Assembly (NCBI GenBank): GCA_028869725.1
Contig: JAGWRJ010000957.1
Span: 1 to 7,568 of the forward strand
Direction: 5' to 3'
From: Alphaproteobacteria bacterium
Lineage (GTDB): Bacteria > Pseudomonadota > Alphaproteobacteria > Micropepsales > Micropepsaceae
DNA length: 7,568 bases
Part shown: positions 1-5,557 of the stretch, piece after piece
Position numbering within the stretch: the first letter of the stretch is position 1
How the letters are laid out: each line of letters starts with the position of its first letter
Program-made: the position numbers and the translations under genes
The notes under the pieces: generated by a model
Told to the model about the DNA's origin: nothing
Databases searched by the model: none
The model's input: the letters and a program-made list of their open reading frames with translations, nothing else

Positions 1-672
1 CACGATGAGGAACGCGCTTACCTCACCGGCAAGCGCTGCAAATTGAGCGAGTGGAGGTACGTCGCCCTGCATGGAATACACGCCCTCCAGCACAAGCGCA
101 CGTGCCCGAGTTGCGTCACCGCGCGTTAGAATATTGCGGGCGCCATCGACGCTGTTGTGCTCGAAGCGCCGAAACGGTGCTCGCGACAGCATTAATGCAT
201 CGAACAAAGAGGCGTGTATTTCACGATCGACGGCGATAATGTCGCCTGGTTGCAGCGTTCCGCTGATAAGCCCGAGATTGGCGGTGTACCCTGTCGGGAA
301 GACTAATGCCGCTTCCTTCTCATAAAAGCTGCACAGGGTAGCTTCTAAGCTTTCGTGCAAGCTTAGTGTTCCATTTAAAAGGCGCGAGCCTGTAACCCCG
401 GTTCCCCAGAGCCTGGTAGCGTCGGTCGCGGCTTCGATGACGCGAGGGTCTGTGGCCAACCCCAGATAGTTGTTGGAGCCAAGATTGATGAGAGGTTCCC
501 CATCGACCATAATCGTCGAGTGCGATGCGCTTTCGATCGTGGCATAGTATGGAAATCGGCGAAGGCGCGCAGCGGTTTTTGCTTCCGCGACACGAATGTC
601 GTCTCGCAGTCGCTGCTGGACTGCGTTCAGCGCCTCGCTTTCGTGGTGCGGCAGCGTCTTTAGAGTGCCCAA
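1..672 (-). CDS. PLP-dependent alpha-oxoamine synthase (serine palmitoyltransferase/AONS/ALAS-like), C-terminus cut by window edge
   Basis: The enzyme probably condenses an amino acid with an acyl thioester, releasing CO2, in the cytoplasm. The 224 visible residues follow the fold-type I alpha-oxoamine synthase pattern. They show an N-terminal helix; INLGSNNYLGLATDPRVI near residues 62-79; the glycine-rich GTGVTGSRLLNGT; FPTGYTANLG; DREIHASLFDAL, whose His should stack on the PLP ring; and EGVYSMQGDVPPL. The window ends just before the expected D-E-A-H PLP-binding aspartate, and the Schiff-base lysine lies beyond the edge. EGVYSM is the form I recall from sphingomonad serine palmitoyltransferase, whereas biotin-pathway AONS usually has D-S-x-F-S-M. 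The substrate cannot be settled from half a protein, and a CqsA/LqsA-type autoinducer synthase is also possible. I chose the TTG at 672-670: GGAG lies 8 nt upstream and no in-frame ATG occurs until deep inside the conserved fold. The gene overlaps the end of the upstream ORF, suggesting translational coupling. Confidence 0.9.
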   Translation of the reverse strand, partial: MGTLKTLPHHESEALNAVQQRLRDDIRVAEAKTAARLRRFPYYATIESASHSTIMVDGEPLINLGSNNYLGLATDPRVIEAATDATRLWGTGVTGSRLLNGTLSLHESLEATLCSFYEKEAALVFPTGYTANLGLISGTLQPGDIIAVDREIHASLFDALMLSRAPFRRFEHNSVDGARNILTRGDATRARALVLEGVYSMQGDVPPLAQFAALAGEVSAFLIV

Positions 673-1217
673 ATGTGCGTCTCCGAAAGTGTGATTACAC
701 GGTCGAAGGTGCCGCTCGAGGACACTACATCGAAGCCCGAGCCACGCGCATTGACTTCGAGATCTTGTGTAGTGATCAACGTCAAGGTGAAACGCCGTGA
801 TGCTGACGTTTTCGCCGTGTTGTCTTGAGTCAACAAACCGTCGCCGGTTACGCCCACGCTGGGCGCGGCAGGGGCCATTGTTGTGCGCGGGCGTACATTC
901 GCGTTGGTACGAAACGTGGGAGTGCTTTCAAATTTGAAGAGGGGAGTGCGTTCGTGTGCGGCAGTGTCGTGCCTTATCCAATCACTGCAGTCCGCTCGCC
1001 GTCCGAGAATGCTGGCTTGGAGCAGTGTAGTGGTCACTCTCCCGGCTTCGGCACCGCGTTCAACCGGGGTTGCATCGCTTCCGTAATGCTCTTCTTCGGC
1101 ACTATAGAATGAGATATCCCGTTTGGTGGCGGGTGAGTGATCCCTCCGCTGGCCGCAATATTCTGGAAACTCATCATAAATTGCGGCGGCCTCGTTGCCG
1201 TCGGTAGTGGATGACAT
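660..1217 (-). CDS. Hypothetical protein, 185 aa, first gene of the alpha-oxoamine synthase unit
   Basis: I do not recognise this protein. It is hydrophilic and rich in Ser, Thr, Ala and charged residues, with no signal peptide, membrane segment or familiar catalytic motif. The N-terminal half has acidic and Tyr-rich patches (IYDEFPEYCGQRRD, SFYSAEEEHY) and looks partly disordered. The last ~45 residues alternate hydrophobic and polar positions (RFTLTLITTQDLEV, FDRVITLSETHIWAL) and could form beta strands. It is supported as a gene by AGGAG 8 nt before the ATG at 1217, an uninterrupted frame, and a stop (TAA, 662-660) that overlaps the TTG start of the synthase by 13 nt. The arrangement suggests a co-translated partner or accessory protein for the synthase, but this is inference from position only. 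It could also be a fast-evolving or lineage-specific ORF. No overlapping plus-strand frame has comparable start signals. Confidence 0.6.
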   Translation of the reverse strand: MSSTTDGNEAAAIYDEFPEYCGQRRDHSPATKRDISFYSAEEEHYGSDATPVERGAEAGRVTTTLLQASILGRRADCSDWIRHDTAAHERTPLFKFESTPTFRTNANVRPRTTMAPAAPSVGVTGDGLLTQDNTAKTSASRRFTLTLITTQDLEVNARGSGFDVVSSSGTFDRVITLSETHIWAL

Positions 1218-1282
1218 TACACCCGCTCCTGGATGGAAAGAAAATTACGTTACTGTGGGGCCGCTGCTTTGTAAATATTCGC

Positions 1283-1320
1283 AAATCTATTAGAGAGATG
1301 ATGGTAATCATGTAAATCTA
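1283..1320 (-). promoter_or_regulatory. Candidate operator/promoter region of the synthase unit
   Basis: In the AT-rich stretch upstream of the 185-aa ORF, the heptamer AAATCTA occurs twice (1283-1289 and 1314-1320), 31 bp apart, or about three helical turns. Each copy is followed within two bases by AGAG or a similar purine run. Between them is a small palindrome, ATGAT-GGTA-ATCAT (1298-1311). On the minus strand, TTTACA followed by TAATAG about 18 nt later is a weak promoter-like pair. Direct repeats in phase on the helix around a palindrome fit a regulator-binding site, but no regulator is visible in the window and the match could be chance in AT-rich DNA. Confidence 0.3.
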
Positions 1321-1340
1321 AGAGCAGAAAATATATCGTA

Positions 1341-2244
1341 ATTGTCCTCGAATATTTTAGTTATCAAGGATAAATACCTCGTGCCTGAAGGTAAACATGG
1401 GTATGGGCCTCGCCGCAATACTCCGAGCATATTTGCGCTGAGCTATGCTACGACAACTGCCATGCCAGATTTCACCGGGCGGCCGCCCCTTCAGCCAAGA
1501 GCCTTAAGCGCGATCAGATCGCTGCTTGCGCCGCCAGTCAACTTGTACGAGGTAGTTCCCCCAGGAATTTGTGACAAGCCCGTACGGATATTAATGATGC
1601 TTTTTGGGCAAGCAGAGTCTCAGCCAGGTCCGCCATGGCGTGAGCCCTGCTTCGCAGGGAGGAGCTAATTGGTTTGGGTGGGCGCTCCCAGAATTTAAGC
1701 ATTTCGTTGATTAGTGCGGGGCATGTGGACAGGCGCAGTTCGAAGAATCGGTAGCTGCCTGAGTTGCGGTGGAGCGGAAGACGCCCAGTAGCGATATTGG
1801 CCTCGGATTGAAGCATCACCTAGCTGCCGACAGCTTTGTTTCTTTTCAACGCCGCCTTTCAAGTCATCATCGGACGTAAGACTATCGCTCTGGCTTTGCA
1901 GGTTTGGGCCGGATTGAGGTCTGGCGCCAATCAATTTGGTCAACCTGGGTGTAATGCTTGGCGTCACTCTCCTCGTGTCATTGAGTGTATAGGGACTGGG
2001 CATGGCGAGAAACGTCGAGCGCACTGGTACGTCGCAGCTTAGAACGCTTCATCGCATGCGGTCCAATTGAGCCAGCGCGGGATGTGGCAGAGCCATTCGA
2101 GCTTCTGCACGCGTAGGCGAAAATGGGTAACCACGGACAAGGCCTCGGTACAGAGGAGCGCCTCCCTTCAAAGGCGTATAAGTGCATCATCCGGCGTGAG
2201 CATACCCATGTGCGGCCTGTTCTTGGTCAACCGGAAGAGAGAAG
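1341..2244. other. Long stretch without a supportable gene
   Basis: Several open frames of 60-110 codons occur on both strands, but none has a convincing start signal, domain or composition. The longest begin at TTG or lack a ribosome site, and they overlap one another. The minus frame at 1819-1538 contains a fairly protein-like middle (FRNSG-type start, then MLKFWERPPKP), but I cannot assign it. A minus-strand fragment at about 2226-2168 reads N-R-P-H-M-G-M-L-T-P-D-D-A before a stop. This is faintly like the end of IS3/IS481-type transposases, and too short to call. The region most likely holds decayed sequence. Confidence 0.5.
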
Positions 2245-2266
2245 TTGATCTTGGTTTGGTGATCAA
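2245..2266. promoter_or_regulatory. Inverted repeat upstream of the DUF4440 gene
   Basis: TTGATC (2245-2250) and GATCAA (2261-2266) form a perfect 6-bp inverted repeat with a 10-nt T/G-rich spacer, about 50 nt before the start codon of the exported DUF4440 protein. The left arm could double as a -35 box with TATGTC 18 nt on as a poor -10. The position fits an operator, but the evidence is only the symmetry. Confidence 0.25.
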
Positions 2267-2316
2267 ACTATGTCAATTTTGCCAAGTTGAATTGCGGAAT
2301 GGGCTGGAAGGTTCTC

Positions 2317-2826
2317 ATGACACGGGCATGGACGCGGAAATTTTTGATTGGAATGGCGCTTTTGGGGACCTTAGCTTCTCTACCAGCCGCGGCGGCGGTT
2401 GCACCGGACCAAGCACCTATTCCGCCTTCGGAACAGCCTTCCCCGGCAGACAAAAAAGCCATTCTAGATATGGTGAAGGCCCGACAGGATGCGTGGAATC
2501 GTGGCGATTTCCGCGGCTACATGAGCGGGTTTGAGAATCCCGGCATCATCTTCGTGTCCAACGGCAAAATCCAGCCCAGCTGGCAGGCGACGCTCGATCA
2601 TTACATAAAAGGTTATCCGACCAAAGAGGCGCGGGGGCATGTTCGCTTCTACGATGCTACCATCCGCATGCTGGGACCGAATGCGGCGCTGTTGATTTGC
2701 CATCTTCACATGACGCGTCCGAAACATCCGTTAGAGGGCGTGTTCACCGACATCGTGCAACGTATAGATGGTAAATGGATCATCACGATGAATCACGTTT
2801 CGGCCTACGACGCAGCAAAGAAGTGA
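2317..2826 (+). CDS. Exported DUF4440/SnoaL-like (NTF2-fold) protein
   Basis: A 169-aa secreted protein. The N-terminus is a typical Sec signal peptide: basic MTRAWTRK, then a hydrophobic core FLIGMALLGTLASLP, ending AAAA with cleavage likely just after. The mature part has the DUF4440 pattern: KKAILDMVKARQDAWNRGD helix, then FENPGIIFVSNGKIQPSWQATLDHY, then LGPNAALLICHLHMTRP, and near the end GVFTDIVQRIDGKWIITMNHVS. Family members form a small cone-shaped NTF2-like barrel, usually as dimers. Some are enzymes or binding proteins, most have no known role, and I see nothing here that fixes a substrate. I chose the ATG at 2317 because GGAAGG lies 5 nt upstream and the signal peptide begins cleanly there; in-frame TTG at 2287 and ATG at 2299 would add residues with no ribosome site. 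The gene stands alone, with unassigned DNA on both sides. Confidence 0.88.
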   Translation: MTRAWTRKFLIGMALLGTLASLPAAAAVAPDQAPIPPSEQPSPADKKAILDMVKARQDAWNRGDFRGYMSGFENPGIIFVSNGKIQPSWQATLDHYIKGYPTKEARGHVRFYDATIRMLGPNAALLICHLHMTRPKHPLEGVFTDIVQRIDGKWIITMNHVSAYDAAKK

Positions 2827-3173
2827 GCATCGCGAAATGTGTCTATTGATTTTCGATGGACAGATTTCCCGGCAAGCTGGTGAATCCGCGGGCGCGGTAG
2901 TCACGAGGGCCCGACCTCCAGTATATTAATTGATAGCCACCAGCTTACAGCAATATATCGCCGAAGGTCTCGACAACGGGACGTGCCCGACGCTGGACGG
3001 GAAACGGACCGTGTATCAGGTTCCTGTCTTCGGCGCAGGGCGCGCATAAGCTAGTCCCCATGCTCATCGGCTTCCCGAAGCTCATATCGCGTCTTCGCAA
3101 TTGGAACGGATTGATGTTCAAGGCTGCCTGCCGCGACGCAGAGACGTTGCAGCAATCGACCATCAGCGAATAG
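2827..3173. other. Intergenic stretch without a supportable gene
   Basis: No frame here has a start signal or recognisable product. A 9-bp inverted repeat (AAGCTGGTG at 2874-2882 and CACCAGCTT at 2938-2946) encloses 55 bp. It does not look like a terminator, because the spacer is long and no T-run follows. Plus-strand frames read fairly protein-like for 30-40 codons (for example QQYIAEGLDNGTCPTLDGK from about 2948, ending at a stop near 3050), which may be the remains of a lost gene, but I cannot name it. Confidence 0.45.
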
Positions 3174-3208
3174 AAAAGGGGACCAAATTAGCGCGTAATT
3201 TGGTCCCC
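3174..3208 (-). terminator. Intrinsic terminator of the cytochrome c gene
   Basis: A perfect 13-bp stem (GGGGACCAAATTA at 3178-3190 with TAATTTGGTCCCC at 3196-3208) closes on a 5-nt GCGCG loop. Read on the minus strand it is followed at once by TTTTC (3177-3173). It lies about 50 nt past the stop codon of the minus-strand cytochrome gene, the expected place for its rho-independent terminator. The plus-strand side lacks a T-run, so it should act mainly in one direction. Confidence 0.8.
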
Positions 3209-3238
3209 TGAATCAGCTTACTTCAGGTGCCTGCCACC
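3208..3238. repeat. Two further small palindromes abutting the terminator
   Basis: CTGAA (3208-3212) pairs with TTCAG (3222-3226) across 9 nt. Overlapping its last base, GGTG (3226-3229) pairs with CACC (3235-3238) across 5 nt. With the terminator stem they make about 60 bp of almost continuous dyad symmetry. Clusters like this resemble REP-type palindromic repeats, but a second copy in the genome would be needed to call it one and none is visible in this window. Confidence 0.4.
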
Positions 3239-3259
3239 ACGTTCCCGAAAAGGGTATGC

Positions 3260-3868
3260 CTAAAGCGAGGCAAGATACGCTGAAACTTCGCGCATCTGTT
3301 GATCGGTCATCTGCTTGACGTTTGCACTCATGATCGCATTGTTGCGCGACATGTCGCGGAATGCATGAAGCTGAGCGATGAGATAGTCACGGTGTTGGCC
3401 GGCGAGGCGAGGGAACATTGTGTTTCCTTCTGCATTCGCACCGTGACAGGCGCCGCATGCTGGGACATTTTCTGATGCGATGCCTTTTTCAAAAATGGTC
3501 TTGCCAGCAGCGACCTGGGCAGGATCCTCGTTCGATGAGGGTTTAGGTGGCTGCTGCGCTTTGTAGTATTCGGCGATTTCCTTGATCATCTTGTCTGGCA
3601 GAGTGCCGGCCATGGTCCACATATAAGCCTTGGCATAGTGATCAGCGCGGGTGTGATCGCGAAACGCCTTGAGCTGTGTCTCGAGGTATGTCTTGGTCTG
3701 CGCGGCAAGGTTGGGGAACCATGCGGTCGAGCTGATGCCGTTATTGCCGTGGCATTGGCTGCAGGTGTCAGTGACGATGTTGGGCTCGGGCGGGCTTGTG
3801 GTTCCCGCCGTCGCGCTTGCCCCCAAAATAAGCAGCGCCGCCACACTCAATGCTGCGATCGATCTCAT
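3260..3868 (-). CDS. Cytochrome c4-type diheme c-type cytochrome, periplasmic
   Basis: A 202-aa exported electron carrier. Residues 1-21 form a Sec signal peptide (MRSIAALSVAALLILGASATA). Two class I cytochrome c domains follow, each with a CxxCH heme site: CSQCH at 36-40 and CGACH at 138-142. The halves are clearly duplicated: FPNLAAQTKTYLETQLKAFRD in the first matches FPRLAGQHRDYLIAQLHAFRD in the second. Aligning them points to Met83 and Met160 as the axial ligands. Size and the two-domain plan fit cytochrome c4, which passes electrons from dehydrogenases or the bc1 complex to terminal oxidases. A dedicated dehydrogenase partner is equally possible given the reading frame that ends 18 nt upstream. 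A GAGG ribosome site lies about 12 nt before the ATG, slightly far. The gene ends with its own strong terminator. Confidence 0.93.
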   Translation of the reverse strand: MRSIAALSVAALLILGASATAGTTSPPEPNIVTDTCSQCHGNNGISSTAWFPNLAAQTKTYLETQLKAFRDHTRADHYAKAYMWTMAGTLPDKMIKEIAEYYKAQQPPKPSSNEDPAQVAAGKTIFEKGIASENVPACGACHGANAEGNTMFPRLAGQHRDYLIAQLHAFRDMSRNNAIMSANVKQMTDQQMREVSAYLASL

Positions 3869-3886
3869 AGTATCTGGTTCCCTCTT

Positions 3887-4137
3887 TCAGAATGCGATCC
3901 AAGGATCGGTGACGACCGCCTTGGTACGGGGCTCATGCGGCTCCGATACGGTATAGTCGGTGTGTGTAACGATGAAGAGCTGGAGGGGCGGACGCGGATA
4001 TGTGTCGACCTTGCCTTCAGCGGCGACGGAACGCCGGTGTCCGGCAGAATAATGTCGCCGTTGCGCATTTGCGTTGCCCTGAGGCGCCTTTCTGACGGTA
4101 TCATCCCCCACAACCTTGCTGCCCGATGCCACTTCAT
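3887..4137 (-). pseudogene. C-terminal remnant of an unidentified gene upstream of the cytochrome, possibly frameshifted
   Basis: The minus frame ending at the TGA 3889-3887 reads convincingly like protein over its last ~40 residues (KVDTYPRPPLQLFIVTHTD onward, ending VVTDPWIAF) and prefers G/C at third codon positions. The preceding part is less convincing in that frame, while a second frame, starting at an ATG at 4137 after GGGGAG, contains MRNGDIILPDTGVPSPLKA. Joining the two needs one frameshift near 4010-4030. The second frame, continued unshifted, ends in ATGA overlap with the cytochrome start, but its C-terminal half looks like out-of-frame sequence. I read this as the surviving end of a gene once co-transcribed with the cytochrome, perhaps its redox partner, but I do not recognise the family and found no sequence for the rest of it upstream. 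Confidence 0.35.
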
Positions 4138-4819
4138 GCGCTCCCCGTCAACGATCCGGACGGCGCAGACTGCGCCTTGAGTCTACGCCGCCGCATCAGG
4201 CTGGAATCGGGGAACCCTGCCGTTGGTACTTTAAGAAGTTTATCGGCGACCAAAAGTTACGTCAAAGTAATCTGTGTAAAGAGGCAAATGATCGCAGGCA
4301 CTTGGGGCGGGGCAGATATCTGCGGCGTGTCAGAGGTTCCGGAAGGCCATTCCCGTACTGTCCTGCGCACGGGCAATGCCGCATTGCTGCCGGCCCGCTG
4401 CAGGAAACCGACGCAAGAGGCCTAGTGATACGTCAGCGCTGAGCTGCGATGCAGGTGCGGACTGCATCGGGGTTGCACCCCGGCGCACGACGGCCGTCAA
4501 ACCAGGGTGGTCGCTCACGGCGCCCCCCAGAGGTCTCAGCAACAGGCTCTGGACAGAAAAGATCTTTCGACACGCCTTCAATTGTCCTGATTGTACTGAA
4601 TGCACAGCTGCGTGGCTGAAGCGGTACGTGGATGTCTTTGAGAATAATACTTATTTATAACGGCAAATAAACATGAATTAACTGCAGATATGATTACGCA
4701 TTTACTGGAATGCTATTGTGATGATGGAATGACGTTGTCACATCATCCGGACTACGCAGACTTTATATTATTCATAATACTGGTGTGTAGATATGCCTCG
4801 GGCGCTAGAACTGTAGGGG
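4138..4819. other. Long stretch without a supportable gene
   Basis: The open frames here (all below 110 codons, on both strands) lack ribosome sites and recognisable domains. A perfect GC-rich hairpin, GGCGCA-GAC-TGCGCC, lies at 4162-4176 without a T-run. The plus frame up to the stop near 4660 ends with a Cys cluster (NCPDCTECTAAW) I cannot place. From about 4635 to 4800 the DNA becomes AT-rich. This part contains an imperfect palindrome at 4720-4747 but no clear promoter. The stretch separates two decayed genes and is probably eroded coding DNA. Confidence 0.5.
4720..4747. repeat. Imperfect palindrome in AT-rich DNA
   Basis: GATGATG (4720-4726) pairs with CATCATC (4741-4747), and inside it TGAC (4730-4733) pairs with GTCA (4737-4740) around a GTT loop, leaving a three-base GAA bulge on the left. 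It lies about 75 nt upstream of the ABC ATPase remnant. It could be an old operator or a transcript hairpin. Confidence 0.3.
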
Positions 4820-5557
4820 ATGCGCAAGAGCTTTGCATGCCCAGCAGTAGTCGACTTGGGTTCATCCCTCGCTTCCGGTGAATTCTACGATCTTCTTGGT
4901 CCGAACGTTGCCGGCACACCCACCATGCTGCCTATGGTGGTGGGGTTTATCAGACCCGAACACGGCACCATCTTAGCTCTTGGCACCGATGCCTTGGTTG
5001 ATCCGCCTGCTGCCAAGCCGATGATGGCATCGCTGACGGATGGGCTTATGATCTAAGACACCACTCGAATACCTCGAATTCGTTGCCGGCCTGCGGTCGG
5101 TCGCCCAATGACCGTGATGAACCGGGCGGAAGGAATGCTGCACTGGCCTATCTCCGGCCGTCCCAGCGAACGCTGTGACGGCTTGTCCCGCGCCCTGAAG
5201 CAGAAGCCGCGTTCGCCTGGCCCCTGATCCAAGATCCCAGGCAATTGATCTCCGACGAACCCCAATCAGGCCTCGACGCAGCCATGACATGGCAAGTCTG
5301 GGACCCACTTGTCCGGGGCGTTCGCGAAGGCGCGACGATGGGCCCGACCACGCATGTTCTTGAGGTTGCGGAACCGCTGGCCGAACGCATCGGTATAACC
5401 AACAAGGTCGTCTTGTCGTCGAAAGGGCCTTGGAACATCTGTGCGAGCAGCATTTGGTCGGGGTTCGCTCGTGCCCTGGCTGGTAGGCCAAGGTGGAAGC
5501 ATTGCGGTAAGATTGGAATCCGGGGGCGAAGATGGGGGAGGACATCGTCATGAGTGA
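4820..5557 (+). pseudogene. Decayed ABC-transporter ATP-binding protein (ABC-2 exporter type)
   Basis: Homology to an ATPase domain is unmistakable, but it is spread over more than one frame. The first frame (4820-5056) reads GEFYDLLGPNVAGTPTM where the Walker A consensus is GPNGAGKTT, so the P-loop glycine and the ATP-binding lysine are lost. It then continues VVGFIRPEHGTILALGTDAL and hits a stop at 5054-5056. Near 5060-5100 the homology resumes in another frame (TPLEYLEFVAGLRSV). A fragment GRPSERCDGLSRALKQK (about 5157-5207) marks the degraded signature region. From about 5215 a further frame gives LIQDPRQLISDEPQSGLDAAM (Walker B and D-loop) and TTHVLEVAEPLAERIGI (H-loop). After about 5427 it moves again, to ALEHLCEQHLVGV, then to VGQGGSIA and the stop at 5555-5557. 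These lesions rule out an active ATPase. Its end overlaps the ATG of the next gene by 8 nt, the remnant of an operon. Confidence 0.88.

Noticed and set aside
51..325. Two plus-strand ORFs
   Set aside because: They lie antisense to the conserved core of the alpha-oxoamine synthase and encode Arg-rich, low-complexity products typical of shadow frames.
825..1112. Plus-strand ORF of 95 codons
   Set aside because: It is antisense to the 185-aa ORF, which has a far better ribosome site and a coupled downstream gene. It starts at TTG without a ribosome site.
1342..1668. Plus-strand ORF of 108 codons
   Set aside because: It begins at TTG in AT-rich DNA without a Shine-Dalgarno sequence, and its product has no recognisable pattern.
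1695..2024. Minus-strand ORF of 109 codons
   Set aside because: It has no ribosome site at its start and its composition looks random. It overlaps other equally weak frames on both strands.
2067..2534. Plus-strand ORF of 155 codons
   Set aside because: It starts at TTG, and its second half is an out-of-frame reading of the DUF4440 gene, which has a clear signal peptide and domain.
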